A stretch of DNA of 64,000 bases from Sodaliphilus pleomorphus. GTDB taxonomy: Bacteria; Bacteroidota; Bacteroidia; Bacteroidales; Muribaculaceae. Position numbers and translations under genes: made by a program. Of this stretch, positions 37,048 to 46,242 are shown one piece after another (position 1 is the stretch's first letter; each line of letters starts with the position of its first letter). The stretch is from positions 3,098,501 through 3,162,500 of the forward strand of contig NZ_CP045696.1 of the NCBI RefSeq assembly GCF_009676955.1. The letters run 5' to 3'. A model generated the notes under the pieces. The model was not told the origin of the DNA, ran no database searches, and was given only the letters and a program-made list of their open reading frames with translations.

Positions 37048-37171
37048 CCTGTGTTGCGTGTCTAAAAATGCCTAACCTTCTTTCCTATGAACTAAACTTT
37101 TATCTACATGACTTGTTATGATGTGGATGTAAGCTATTTCATGTCCAGAGTATTTTAATAACAAGTAACTA

Positions 37172-37210
37172 AAAGCCAAGTTGCTGTGGTAGCAACTTGG
37201 CTTTGCTTTT
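37172..37210 (+). terminator. Rho-independent terminator of pstSCAB
   Basis: A perfect 14-bp stem (37172-37185 with 37191-37204) with a 5-base loop and a T-rich tail, 125 bases after pstB. It also lies 75 bases past the stop of the convergent gene and may serve both. Confidence 0.88.
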
Positions 37211-37284
37211 AGTTGTGCCGCACTTGTGCCCGTGCTTGCCTTGTCTCCAATCAGGCTCATGTTGCCGTGGCCGGCAAGTGTGGG

Positions 37285-39054
37285 TCAATGTTGTGCAGTC
37301 CCGATCATCTTCTGTGTGACGTGGCTGCCGTCGTTGTAGTAGGTGACCTTGATGCACACTCCCGAGCTCGGAGCGTTGAGGGGGCGTCCGGTGAGGTCGT
37401 AATAAGCGGTTGACACGACTTTAGTATCTTTGCTCACGGTGCTCACGCTGGTTGGTAGGAAGCGCCACCACTGGATGTCGGTCACGCTGTTGCCGTATAC
37501 GAGCTGCACACCTATGGCCTTGAAATCGTTGGTGTAGGTGTTGAACGATGCCCATGCCTTGGTGGGCTCGCCGTCTTTAGAGCCATTCATTGTAAAGAAG
37601 TCGGACCGGTCGGCATATTGTACCGGGATCTGTGTGGCATCATTCTTGAGTGAGCCATAGGTGTCGGCCTTAAATACAAACTCATGCGGAGGCTCCATGG
37701 GATCGTCGGTGAGCAGTGTAAACACGCGATAGAAGTATTTGGATGGATTCAGGAAATGGCCTTTTTTGTCAAATTTTGAGTAACTGAATGTGATGTAGCC
37801 ATAGCCCTCTTCGGTCGTGTAGGGCTTGCACTGGTTGGCTTGGAATTGAGGGGCTTGCGGTCCCGATGCCTCGTCGGCATAGGGCGAGAACAATGGCCTG
37901 ATGTAGGAGCTCACAAAGAAAGGCACCGTGTTGCCGGCATTGATGAGCCAGGCCAGTGTGTCGGCTGCTGCATCGCCCACGCCATAGCCGCCCGCAGCAG
38001 TGTTATAGGGCATGTCGAGCGCGGGTGCAAAGCTGAATGTGTAGTAGCTTGTGTTGGTTCCCCACACGGGGTCGCTCTCTTCGTGCAGCGTGTAGTGGGC
38101 GGCTCTTGAATAGAGGTGTATCATGTAGGTCGAGTCGATGCCCAGGTACTGGTTGCCGTCGAAGTGCAGCATGTTGCCCTGCAAGGAGCCTTTCATCCAC
38201 TGGCTGTCGCTGTTGTTGTAGGGATTGCACACATAGATGTCGTTGCCGTCTTTCACAGTCTTCACCACCTGCCAGTCGCGTGTGGAGTCAGCATCGCCTG
38301 TGCGCATGATGTAGAGTTGGGCTCTTTTTATTTGCTCGGCTGTGGGCTCGTATTTGGGGACTGTGATTTTGTTGATCACTATCTCGCCGTCGCCATAGCC
38401 GGCCCACTGCAGCTTGTCGTTGACCAGGCCCATATACACATCGTCGAGCTGAATGAGCGAGTCGTTGCGCAGCACAAAGCGCAGGCTGTCGCGCAATCTT
38501 GTGCCGCCATCAAGGGTGTCGAGTTTCAAGAAGGGCGTTGTGCCGCCGAAGCCGTCGTCTTCAAGATACAGCTTCATAGGGAATGCATAGAAGTACTCGT
38601 CGTTGCCGTTGTCGTCTTGCTGGCTAAATACGGGTTGGGGGAAGCGGGCCACGAGGGTGTCGCCCTTTGCCGGACTCAAGCGCAGCCACGTGGAGGCATA
38701 GAGCTGCGATATGGGGTCGGAGAAATAATAGTTTCCGTCGTTGCCCTTTACGATATTGGCCACCGAGTAGTTAGACTGGCCAAATTGCAGCGTCTCGCCG
38801 TCGAAGGTGCAATAACGCATGCTCCTCGACATGCCGCTGGTTTCAACTCCTGCCGGTGTTGTGGTGATCATGTCTTTTGAAAATTCATATTCTGCCCTTG
38901 CCTGAGTGGGCATTGGAGCAGTGGCAGCAGCCCTGACTGCCATGACGTGGCTTGGTCTTGAGGCCCTCGACAGAGGTGTTGCATTGCTTCTTGCAGTGGT
39001 GCCGCCCGCTTGCAAGCAAAGCATTGAGGCTGCAATCAAAATAAGAGATTTCAT
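37285..39054 (-). CDS. Secreted protein of unknown function with T9SS-like C-terminal tail
   Basis: About 589 residues from the ATG at 39054. It has a signal peptide (MKSLILIAASMLCLQAGGTT) and a low-complexity Ala/Arg/Thr-rich region to about residue 55. The body is rich in beta strands and aromatic residues (WLRLSPAKGDTLVARFPQ, YFYAFPMKLYLEDDGFGG) with no recognised catalytic motif. The C-terminus, VSTAYYDLTGRPLNAPSSGV...VTQKMI, resembles the short type A sorting domains of Bacteroidales surface proteins, so it is probably T9SS cargo. It is a single gene, convergent with pstB. Confidence 0.8.
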   Translation of the reverse strand: MKSLILIAASMLCLQAGGTTARSNATPLSRASRPSHVMAVRAAATAPMPTQARAEYEFSKDMITTTPAGVETSGMSRSMRYCTFDGETLQFGQSNYSVANIVKGNDGNYYFSDPISQLYASTWLRLSPAKGDTLVARFPQPVFSQQDDNGNDEYFYAFPMKLYLEDDGFGGTTPFLKLDTLDGGTRLRDSLRFVLRNDSLIQLDDVYMGLVNDKLQWAGYGDGEIVINKITVPKYEPTAEQIKRAQLYIMRTGDADSTRDWQVVKTVKDGNDIYVCNPYNNSDSQWMKGSLQGNMLHFDGNQYLGIDSTYMIHLYSRAAHYTLHEESDPVWGTNTSYYTFSFAPALDMPYNTAAGGYGVGDAAADTLAWLINAGNTVPFFVSSYIRPLFSPYADEASGPQAPQFQANQCKPYTTEEGYGYITFSYSKFDKKGHFLNPSKYFYRVFTLLTDDPMEPPHEFVFKADTYGSLKNDATQIPVQYADRSDFFTMNGSKDGEPTKAWASFNTYTNDFKAIGVQLVYGNSVTDIQWWRFLPTSVSTVSKDTKVVSTAYYDLTGRPLNAPSSGVCIKVTYYNDGSHVTQKMIGTAQH

Positions 39055-39207
39055 AAGCAATAGGTTTGGTTGATGTGTGATAAATTAATGATTGCTAATT
39101 TAAAGGTTTGTATTCAAAAAAGCAAATTTTTTTATGTTTTATGCGAATGTGATCTACATTGCAGGGCAATAAAAATGCGTGTTAACATAAATTTTAAAAT
39201 AAATGCA

Positions 39208-39236
39208 TTTGTTTTAATGAAAAAATTGTAATTTCG
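39208..39236 (+). promoter_or_regulatory. Candidate promoter of galK
   Basis: TTTG (39208-39211), 17 bases, TAATTTCG (39229-39236). The predicted start near 39243 leaves about 36 bases before the ATG at 39279 but almost none before the alternative ATG at 39246, which supports the shorter galK. Confidence 0.45.
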
Positions 39237-39278
39237 TCATCAGAAATGCAAACTTCTAAAACCAAAAAATATAAAGCG

Positions 39279-40427
39279 ATGAAGGAAAAACTCAAGCAGC
39301 TATTTGCCAGCCGATTTGGAAGCATCCCCATGTTCTACGCCTCGGCTGGGCGCATCAACCTGATAGGCGAACACACTGATTACAACGGCGGCTTTGTGTT
39401 TCCGGGAGCAATCGACAAATATATCTTGGCTGCCATCAACATCAATGGCACCGACAAGGTGAGAGCCTACTCGGCCGACCTCGACGACTATGTCGAGTTT
39501 GGGTTGACCGAGGCCGACAAGCCCTCGCCTCAGTGGGCCGATTACGTCTTCGGGGTGTGCCGCGAGATTATCAAGCGCGGCGGCACGGTCAAGGGCTTCG
39601 ACACGGTGTTTGCCGGCAATGTGCCCCTTGGCGCAGGGTTGTCGTCGTCGGCCGCGCTGGAAAGCTGCTTCGCGTTTGCCCTCAACGATATTTTCAACGA
39701 CAACAAGTTTGATAAGATGGAACTGGCCAAGATAGGTCAGGCAACCGAGCACAACTATTGTGGGGTGAACTGCGGCATCATGGACCAGTTTGCATCGATT
39801 TTTGGCAAGAAGAACATGCTCATGCGTCTCGATTGCCGCTCGCTCGAGTATCAATATTACCCCTACAACCCTGTGGGCTACAAGACGGTGCTCGTCAATT
39901 CCAAGGTGAAGCACGAGCTCGTCGATTCGCCCTACAACAAGCGCCGGGCTTCGTGTGAGCGTGTAGCCCGATTGCTTGGCGTTGAGACCTTGCGCGATGC
40001 TACTATGGCCATGCTCGATGGGGCGCGCGACAAGATGAGCGACGAGGACTACAAGCGCGCCTTGTATGTCATCGGCGAGAAAGAGCGTGTGCTCAAGGTG
40101 TGCGATGCGCTTGAGCGTGGCGACTACGACACAGTGGGCGAGTGCATGTATGGCACGCACGACGGCCTCTCGCGCCTCTACGAGGTGAGTTGCGACGAGC
40201 TCGACTATCTCAACGATGTGGCCAGGGAATGTGGCGTTACGGGCTCTCGCATCATGGGAGGCGGCTTTGGCGGATGCACAATCAATTTGGTGAAGGACTC
40301 GCTCTACGACAACTTCATCGCTACGGTCACAGCCAAGTTTGCCGCACGTTATGGGCATGAACCCGATATCATACCTGTGGTGATAAGCGATGGCGCTCAC
40401 AAGCTTGCCAATGACGAGGAACTGTAA
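39279..40427 (+). CDS. galK: Galactokinase
   Basis: A GHMP kinase of about 382 residues from the ATG at 39279 (MKEKLKQLFASRFGSIPMFY); a start at 39246 would add 11 unconserved residues. The galactokinase signature GRINLIGEHTDYNGGFVFPG, the ATP-binding VPLGAGLSSSAALES and the C-terminal GGGFGGCTINLV are intact. It phosphorylates galactose at C1, the first step of the Leloir pathway. The next gene is a sugar nucleotidyltransferase 97 bases downstream. Confidence 0.95.
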   Translation: MKEKLKQLFASRFGSIPMFYASAGRINLIGEHTDYNGGFVFPGAIDKYILAAININGTDKVRAYSADLDDYVEFGLTEADKPSPQWADYVFGVCREIIKRGGTVKGFDTVFAGNVPLGAGLSSSAALESCFAFALNDIFNDNKFDKMELAKIGQATEHNYCGVNCGIMDQFASIFGKKNMLMRLDCRSLEYQYYPYNPVGYKTVLVNSKVKHELVDSPYNKRRASCERVARLLGVETLRDATMAMLDGARDKMSDEDYKRALYVIGEKERVLKVCDALERGDYDTVGECMYGTHDGLSRLYEVSCDELDYLNDVARECGVTGSRIMGGGFGGCTINLVKDSLYDNFIATVTAKFAARYGHEPDIIPVVISDGAHKLANDEEL

Positions 40428-40524
40428 ACAATATTTTTATTAACAAAACATATTACATTCAGGGACGTAGGGCTTAATAGGGAAACCTCTCCTTGAATAA
40501 AAAATGAAAAATAAACGATATAAA

Positions 40525-41430
40525 ATGAAACCTACACTGTTTGTGCTTGCCGCTGGCATGGGTAGCCGCTATGGCGGCTTGAAGCAACTTGATGGCCTGG
40601 GACCTCACGGCGAGACGATTATGGACTATTCGATTTATGATGCTATCCACGCAGGCTTTGGCAAGGTCGTGTTTGTGATTCGCAAAGATTTTGAGGACGA
40701 CTTCCGCAGCAAGATTTTGTCGAAGTATGAAGGGCACATCCCTGTCGAGGTGGTGTTCCAGTCTACACAGGACCTGCCCGAGGGCTTCACCTGCCCGGCC
40801 GGACGCACCAAGCCTTGGGGCACCAATCATGCACTCTTGATGGGCCGCAACGTCATCAAGGAGCCTTTTGCCATCATCAATAGCGACGACTACTATGGTC
40901 GCAACAGCTTTGAAGTGATGGCCCAGGAGCTGAGCAACCTGCCCGAGGGCTCCAAGCACAACTACTCGATGCTCGGTTTCAAGGTGGGCAACACCATGAG
41001 CGAGAGCGGTTCGGTGAGCCGTGGCGTGTGCGAGACCGTCGACGGCTATCTCACTGGCATTGTCGAGCGCACCAGCATTGCCTACGACGAGAACCACAAC
41101 ATCTTCTTCGACGACGAGCAGGGCCACAGTGTGCAGCTTGCCCCCGACACGCCCGTGTCGATGAACTTCTGGGGCTTCACACCCGACTATTTCGACTACA
41201 GCGAGCAGGCCTTTGTCGAGTTTCTGAAGGCTCACATCAACGAGCCCAAGTCGGAGTTCTTCATCCCTACTGTGGTCAATCGCCTCATAAGCGAGAAAAA
41301 GGTTCGGGTGAAGGTGCTCAAGACCGATTCCAAGTGGTTTGGCGTCACCTATAGTGCTGATCGCCAGGGCGTGGTCGACAAGTTTGCCGCCTTGCACGAC
41401 AGCGGTTTTTATCCCGACAGCATGTTCTAA
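40525..41430 (+). CDS. Sugar-phosphate nucleotidyltransferase-like protein
   Basis: About 301 residues from the ATG at 40525 (MKPTLFVLAAGMGSRYGGLK); a start at 40504 is also possible. The Rossmann-like nucleotidyltransferase signature LAAGMGSRYGGLKQ and the metal site INSDDYYGRNSF are visible. Adjacent galK suggests a hexose-1-phosphate substrate, but no uridylyltransferase specificity motif is clear to me. It ends at a strong terminator. Confidence 0.87.
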   Translation: MKPTLFVLAAGMGSRYGGLKQLDGLGPHGETIMDYSIYDAIHAGFGKVVFVIRKDFEDDFRSKILSKYEGHIPVEVVFQSTQDLPEGFTCPAGRTKPWGTNHALLMGRNVIKEPFAIINSDDYYGRNSFEVMAQELSNLPEGSKHNYSMLGFKVGNTMSESGSVSRGVCETVDGYLTGIVERTSIAYDENHNIFFDDEQGHSVQLAPDTPVSMNFWGFTPDYFDYSEQAFVEFLKAHINEPKSEFFIPTVVNRLISEKKVRVKVLKTDSKWFGVTYSADRQGVVDKFAALHDSGFYPDSMF

Positions 41431-41465
41431 CTCTTTTTCATAGCTTTGCTGCACATCAATATCGA

Positions 41466-41512
41466 GTGCCGGCAGCCGGGGTAAATTCCCGGGTGCCGGC
41501 ATTGTTTTTTTG
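41466..41512 (+). terminator. Rho-independent terminator after the nucleotidyltransferase gene
   Basis: A GC-rich 14-base stem (41466-41479 with 41488-41501, one internal mismatch) followed by a run of T. Confidence 0.88.
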
Positions 41513-41523
41513 TTAAGCCTAAA

Positions 41524-41555
41524 TTTGATTTTTGTAGCTTTTCTTATTACCTTTG
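41524..41555 (+). promoter_or_regulatory. Promoter of the Fur-family gene
   Basis: TTTG (41524-41527), 20 bases, TACCTTTG (41548-41555): near-perfect consensus. Transcription from about 41562 excludes starts upstream of 41576. Confidence 0.78.
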
Positions 41556-41575
41556 TGTCAATTGAAAGTAGTGCA

Positions 41576-42064
41576 ATGGGCGAGATGTTGAACAATAGTG
41601 CAATAATCAAGAAATTCAACGATTTTCTTGAGGCAGGGCATTATCGCAAGACTCCCGAGCGATTTGCAATACTCGACAGGGTGCTCACTTTCCCACGCGC
41701 CTTCACCATCGACGACCTTGCCCTCAAGCTCGAGGCCGATGCCTATCACGTGAGCCGTGCCACAGTCTACAACAGTGTCGAGCTCTTGCTCAAAGCCGGT
41801 GTGTTGCGGCGGTTTCATCTCGATGGCATGTCGATGCAGTATGTGCGCGTCAACAGCACGCAGTGCACTCACCTGATATGCACCGTGTGCGGGAAGGTGA
41901 AAAACGTGAAAGATCCCAACCTGGCGGCTTTCATGAATGCGCGCAAGTACAATGCGTTCACTACATCGCACTACTCATTGTGCGTGTATGGCCTGTGTAA
42001 TGCTTGTGCCAGGAAGTTGAAAAAGTCGGGACGAAAGAAGAGTCAATTAAATTCAAAAAAATAA
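41576..42064 (+). CDS. Fur-family metal-responsive transcriptional regulator
   Basis: About 162 residues from the ATG at 41576 (MGEMLNNSAIIKKFNDFLEA); an upstream frame to 41510 lies before the predicted transcription start. The winged-helix DNA-binding part is residues 10-80 (TPERFAILDRVLTFPRAF...HVSRATVYNSVELLLKAGVL). Two CxxC zinc pairs are present: CTVC near residue 100 and CNAC near residue 145. The Fur branch (Fur, Zur or PerR) is not decidable by eye. It precedes purA by 16 bases, so it is likely co-transcribed. Confidence 0.9.
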   Translation: MGEMLNNSAIIKKFNDFLEAGHYRKTPERFAILDRVLTFPRAFTIDDLALKLEADAYHVSRATVYNSVELLLKAGVLRRFHLDGMSMQYVRVNSTQCTHLICTVCGKVKNVKDPNLAAFMNARKYNAFTTSHYSLCVYGLCNACARKLKKSGRKKSQLNSKK

Positions 42065-42080
42065 AATCATAAATTTAAAA

Positions 42081-43352
42081 ATGAGTAAAGTAGACGTTCT
42101 TTTAGGTTTGCAATGGGGAGATGAAGGCAAAGGCAAGGTTGTCGATGTCCTCACTCCGCGTTACGATATTGTAGCCCGCTTTCAAGGTGGCCCCAATGCC
42201 GGCCACACCTTGGAGTTTGAGGGGCATCATTATGTACTGCGGTCAATCCCCTCAGGCATTTTCCAGCACAACCAGGTGAACGTGATTGGCAACGGTGTTG
42301 TCCTCGACCCTGTGCTCTTTATGGATGAAGCCAAGGAGCTTGAGAAAAGTGGCGTCGACATCACTAAAGTTCTGAAAATTTCCAAAAAAGCTCATCTCAT
42401 CTTGCCCACCCACAGGTTGCTCGATGCCACCTACGAGAAGCTGAAAGGTGAAAGCAAAATAGGAACAACGGGAAAAGGCATTGGCCCCACCTACACCGAC
42501 AAGGTGAGCCGCGACGGTCTGCGCATAGGCGACATCTTCGACAACTTCAAGTCGAAGTATGAGGGTGCCAAGGCCCGCCACATGAAGCTCTTCAAGGCCA
42601 TCAACGGCGAGGAGCCCGATGTGGCCAGTGCCGAGAAGCTGTGGTTTGCAGGCATCGACTACCTCAAGCAGTTTGACCTGATCGACAGCGAGTTCTACAT
42701 CAACCACCAGTTGGAAGCTGGCAAGAATGTGTTGTGTGAGGGAGCTCAAGGCAGCATGCTCGACGTCGACTTTGGCTCCTATCCGTTTGTTACCAGCAGC
42801 AACACCATCTGCGCAGGTGCATGCAGCGGTCTGGGTGTGGCTCCCCGCAAGATAGGCGAGGTATATGGCATCTTCAAGGCCTATTGCACCCGTGTGGGCA
42901 GCGGTCCGTTCCCCACCGAGCTCTTCGACGAGACCGGCAACAAAATACGCCACATCGGTCACGAGTATGGCGCAGTCACCGGTCGCGAGCGTCGTTGCGG
43001 CTGGATCGACCTGGTGGCCCTGCGCTACACAATCATGCTCAACGGCGTGACGCAGCTCATCATGATGAAGAGCGATGTGCTCGACGGCTTTGAGACAGTG
43101 AAGGCTTGCGATGCCTATGAGATCGATGGCAAGGTGACCCGCGATTTCCCCTTCTCAATCGCCAAGGATGTGAAGCCCGTCTATACCGAGATGAAGGGCT
43201 GGAATGCCGACATGACCAAGATGACAAGTGCCAGCGAGTTCCCGCAGGAGTTCAACGACTACGTCAAGTTCCTTGAGGATCGCCTGGGCGTGCCCATTAC
43301 AATCGTCTCGGTAGGTCCCGACCGGGAGCAGACGATCATGCTCGACAAGTGA
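42081..43352 (+). CDS. purA: Adenylosuccinate synthetase
   Basis: A 423-residue enzyme making adenylosuccinate from IMP, aspartate and GTP. The P-loop GLQWGDEGKGKVVD, the GGPNAGHTLEF segment, GTTGKGIGPTYTDK and TGRERRCGWIDLVALRY are all intact. It follows the Fur-family gene by 16 bases, an association seen in other Bacteroidales as I recall. Confidence 0.98.
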   Translation: MSKVDVLLGLQWGDEGKGKVVDVLTPRYDIVARFQGGPNAGHTLEFEGHHYVLRSIPSGIFQHNQVNVIGNGVVLDPVLFMDEAKELEKSGVDITKVLKISKKAHLILPTHRLLDATYEKLKGESKIGTTGKGIGPTYTDKVSRDGLRIGDIFDNFKSKYEGAKARHMKLFKAINGEEPDVASAEKLWFAGIDYLKQFDLIDSEFYINHQLEAGKNVLCEGAQGSMLDVDFGSYPFVTSSNTICAGACSGLGVAPRKIGEVYGIFKAYCTRVGSGPFPTELFDETGNKIRHIGHEYGAVTGRERRCGWIDLVALRYTIMLNGVTQLIMMKSDVLDGFETVKACDAYEIDGKVTRDFPFSIAKDVKPVYTEMKGWNADMTKMTSASEFPQEFNDYVKFLEDRLGVPITIVSVGPDREQTIMLDK

Positions 43353-43499
43353 CACCTACATAGAGTGGTGGGGGAGGGGCGTGCTACTGTGCGTTACCTA
43401 CCCCACGTCTCTTTGTTTCTTTCATATAGATTTACCCTTCTAAAAATAATATAATCATCACAATTTCATTTTAAAACAGCTATCTAAAACCTATTTATC

Positions 43500-44744
43500 A
43501 TGGCAAAAGTTAAACCTTTCAAGGGCTTGCGCCCTCCCAAGCAATTGGTCGATCAAGTAGCGTCTAAACCTTACGATGTGCTCTCGAGCGAGGAAGCTCG
43601 CAAGGAGGCCGAAGGCAACGAGAAGTCGCTGTATCACATCATCAAGCCCGAAATCGATTTTGCTCCTGGCACAGCCGAGGACGATCCTGCCGTCTACTCG
43701 CGTGCAGTGGAGAATTTCAAGAAGTTCCAAGACATGGGCTGGCTGGTGCAGGACCCCAAAGAGGAGTATTACATCTATGCTCAGACGATGGACGGCCGCA
43801 CCCAGTATGGCATCGTGGTGGCTGCAAGTGTCAACGATTACTTGACGGGTCGCATCAAGAAGCATGAGCTCACACGGCGTGAGAAAGAGGTTGACCGCAT
43901 GCACCACATCGAGGTGACCAACGCCAACATCGAGCCCGTATTCCTCGCATTCCCCGACAATGAGGTGCTGGGCAAGGTCATTGCCGACACGGCACGCACC
44001 GAGCCCGAATACGACTTCGTTTCAGAAGACGGCATTGGGCATCGCCTGTGGGTGATTTCCGACGACAACATCATCAAGACCATCACCCAGGCCTTTGCAT
44101 CGATACCCTATCTCTACATTGCCGATGGCCACCATCGCACTGCCGCCGCAGCCCATGTGGGCGAGGAGAAGGCCAAGGCCGACCCTAACCACACAGGCAA
44201 GGAAGAATACAACTACCTGCTGGCTGTGTGCTTCCCCCAGTCGCACTTGAAGGTGATGGACTATAACCGTGTGGTGAAGGACTTGAACGGGCTCAGCGAG
44301 GAGCAATTCCTCGACAAGGTGAGAGAGCACTTCGACGTGGAGTGCAAGGGCACCGAGATCTATCGCCCGGCTGCGTTGCACAACTTCTCGCTCTACCTGG
44401 GCGGCAAGTGGTACTCGCTCACAGCCAAGCCTGGTACCTACGACGACAACGATCCCATAGGTGTGCTCGACGTGAAGATTTCGTCCGACTACATCTTGCG
44501 CGACATCCTGGGCATCGTCGACCTGCGCACCGACAAGCGCATCGACTTTGTGGGTGGCATTCGCGGCCTCGAGGAGCTCAAGCGTCGTGTCGACTCGGGC
44601 GAGATGAAGATGGCGCTTGCGCTCTATCCCGTCACCATGCAGCAGATCATCAACATTGCCGACTCGGGCAAGATCATGCCCCCCAAGGCCACGTGGTTTG
44701 AGCCCAAGTTGCGCTCGGGTCTCATTATCCACAAGCTTGACTGA
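43500..44744 (+). CDS. DUF1015-family protein
   Basis: A 414-residue soluble protein of the DUF1015 family. Visible conserved parts are VKPFKGLRPPKQLVDQVASK PYDVLSSEE near the N-terminus, YIADGHHRTAAAAHV in the middle and GSGEMKMALALYPVTMQQ-type sequence near the end. In Bacteroides it normally follows serC and serA; here those genes are not beside it. Its biochemical role is unknown to me. A hairpin terminator follows. Confidence 0.88.
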   Translation: MAKVKPFKGLRPPKQLVDQVASKPYDVLSSEEARKEAEGNEKSLYHIIKPEIDFAPGTAEDDPAVYSRAVENFKKFQDMGWLVQDPKEEYYIYAQTMDGRTQYGIVVAASVNDYLTGRIKKHELTRREKEVDRMHHIEVTNANIEPVFLAFPDNEVLGKVIADTARTEPEYDFVSEDGIGHRLWVISDDNIIKTITQAFASIPYLYIADGHHRTAAAAHVGEEKAKADPNHTGKEEYNYLLAVCFPQSHLKVMDYNRVVKDLNGLSEEQFLDKVREHFDVECKGTEIYRPAALHNFSLYLGGKWYSLTAKPGTYDDNDPIGVLDVKISSDYILRDILGIVDLRTDKRIDFVGGIRGLEELKRRVDSGEMKMALALYPVTMQQIINIADSGKIMPPKATWFEPKLRSGLIIHKLD

Positions 44745-44779
44745 TGGCTTGCGACTTCTGACCGCATTTAAACTTTCAC

Positions 44780-44820
44780 AACGAGGCTGCATCACGTGAG
44801 ATGCAGCCTCGTTGCATTAT
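44780..44820. terminator. Hairpin terminator between convergent genes
   Basis: A perfect 14-bp stem (44780-44793 with 44800-44813) and 6-base loop. The T-tails are weak on both strands, but the position fits a shared terminator for the DUF1015 and TonB-domain genes. Confidence 0.65.
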
Positions 44821-45272
44821 TACCTGTGGGGCAGCTTAAACGTGATGGGCAGGGTGTACCATGTGTTTACCGGCTTGCCGTTTTCGCGGCCGGGAGTGAA
44901 CGTGGGCAGACTTTTGACCACGGTTAGGGCCTCATAGTCGCATTCAGGGGTGAGGCTGCGCTTGATTCTCACATCTCCAATCGTGCCGTCGCTTTTGACT
45001 ACAAATTCCACGACGACTTTGCCCTCAATGCCCTGCATGACGGCCGACTCGGGGTACTTCAATCGTGAGGCAACATAGCGCATGAGCCCGTATGTGCCCC
45101 CTGGAAATCTGGGAGGATCTTGAGCCACAATAATGCTGTCTTTCGCTTGCTGTTGTGGGGCCTTGTCGTTGCCTTGGGCGGTGCCTGCGACTTGAGCCGA
45201 AGTGCCCAGAGCCCACATTGCCGCCAGCAATATTGCTGCTTGGCGCAATAGTTTTCTTCCTTCGAGTTTCAT
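44820..45272 (-). CDS. Short TonB C-terminal-domain protein
   Basis: About 150 residues from the ATG at 45272 (MKLEGRKLLRQAAILLAAMW); the longer frame to 45380 has no signal for its start. A signal peptide or membrane anchor (residues 8-26) is followed by a short linker and a TonB_C domain. The domain is strikingly close to that of tonB at 101: RFPGGTYGLMRY, GIEGKVVVEFVVKSDGTIGD, TFTPGRENGKPVNTWYTLPI. Unlike TonB it has no long acidic linker. It may be a periplasmic or anchored TonB-like adaptor. Related proteins occur widely in Bacteroidales with unclear function. Confidence 0.85.
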   Translation of the reverse strand: MKLEGRKLLRQAAILLAAMWALGTSAQVAGTAQGNDKAPQQQAKDSIIVAQDPPRFPGGTYGLMRYVASRLKYPESAVMQGIEGKVVVEFVVKSDGTIGDVRIKRSLTPECDYEALTVVKSLPTFTPGRENGKPVNTWYTLPITFKLPHR

Positions 45273-45528
45273 CTTGCTACTGTTCTTAGGTGTATTGTCG
45301 TTTATTTTCAATTGCTTCTGCCTTCCTCTTCTATTGGTCACAGTACTGTGAGTGCTTGCGTGCCCACACAGGCTTAACAAGTGTAAAGTTAATCATTTTT
45401 GTCACTTTTACCTAATTTTGTCTTCTATTATTCTCATTGTGCCTGTTTATATCTTTTTCCCGCACATGAATGCAATTGTGAAGTGATGCTTTTGTTTTAG
45501 CAGCAATTTTTGTTGTTGAGGGACGGGG

Positions 45529-45903
45529 CTAACGGTAGGAGCGCAGGCGGGGGTAGAAAGCGTCGGGGATGAACTGTATCTTGAAACTGCCGGGTTGGCC
45601 CACCACAATCACGACATCGTATTGTATTTCCATTTTCAGGTGATAGTAGTTGATATAGCCGTTGGCGGCGTTGATGAGGTGCCGCTGCTTGGCCGGCCCC
45701 ACGGCTTTCATGGGGTCGAACTTGTCGTCGTGGGTGCGTGTCTTCACCTCCACGATGTGTAGTCGCCCTGGTGTTTCGGCCACGATGTCGATTTCGAGAT
45801 TGCCCATTTTCCAGTTGCGCTCTCTCACGGTCCATCCTTGCTTGATGATAAACTCGGCGGCTGCTTGCTCGCCCTCGAAGCCTAAAGTGTTGTGTTGTGC
45901 CAT
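45529..45903 (-). CDS. YraN/UPF0102 family nuclease-like protein
   Basis: A 124-residue protein. The PD-(D/E)XK-like signature is visible: FEGEQAAAEFIIKQGWTVRE, then GNLEIDIVAETPGRLHIVEVKTRTHD with the acidic EID...EVK arrangement. YraN proteins are predicted Holliday-junction-type nucleases, but the activity is not firmly established. It stands alone, 257 bases upstream of the TonB-domain gene; that gap holds a weak -7 box (TAACTTTA, 45391-45384 on minus) and nothing else I recognise. Confidence 0.87.
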   Translation of the reverse strand: MAQHNTLGFEGEQAAAEFIIKQGWTVRERNWKMGNLEIDIVAETPGRLHIVEVKTRTHDDKFDPMKAVGPAKQRHLINAANGYINYYHLKMEIQYDVVIVVGQPGSFKIQFIPDAFYPRLRSYR

Positions 45904-45971
45904 TTTAAGTGTTTTGTGTAATGCCTTGGAAAAACAAAAGTAAAAATTTTTTCAAAAAAATCATAGAAAAA

Positions 45972-46003
45972 TTTGGAGTGAATGGGGAAATGCGCTACCT
46001 TTG
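45972..46003 (+). promoter_or_regulatory. Promoter of tRNA-Glu
   Basis: TTTG (45972-45975), 20 bases, TACCTTTG (45996-46003), 12 bases before the mature tRNA 5' end. Confidence 0.87.
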
Positions 46004-46015
46004 CACTCGCAATCA

Positions 46016-46087
46016 GGTGGTATCGGCTAACGGTTAGGCCACAAGATTCTCAATCTTGCAATCTGGGTTCGATTCCCAGTACCACTA
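46016..46087 (+). tRNA. tRNA-Glu (anticodon CTC)
   Basis: A complete 72-base cloverleaf. The acceptor stem is GGTGGTA with TACCACT (first pair G-T), the D arm has GGC/GCC, the anticodon stem CAAGA/TCTTG encloses TTCTCAA with anticodon CTC at 46049-46051, and the T arm is CTGGG/CCCAG with TTCGATT. CCA is not encoded. It decodes GAG. Confidence 0.93.
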
Positions 46088-46097
46088 CTACAAGTAA

Positions 46098-46127
46098 AGC
46101 GCGTTGATTTTTCAACGCGTTTTTTTA
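46098..46127 (+). terminator. Rho-independent terminator of tRNA-Glu
   Basis: An 8-bp stem (CGCGTTGA with TCAACGCG) followed by a run of seven T. Confidence 0.88.
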
Positions 46128-46242
46128 TGCCTGTAATGGATTGAAAAAACATGGCTGCCGAAACCTGTGGTGTGGTATTCGACAGCCATTGTTATATGGT
46201 CATTGCATTATCGCAGTGAGGTTCTACTGCTTGTTGCACTTC

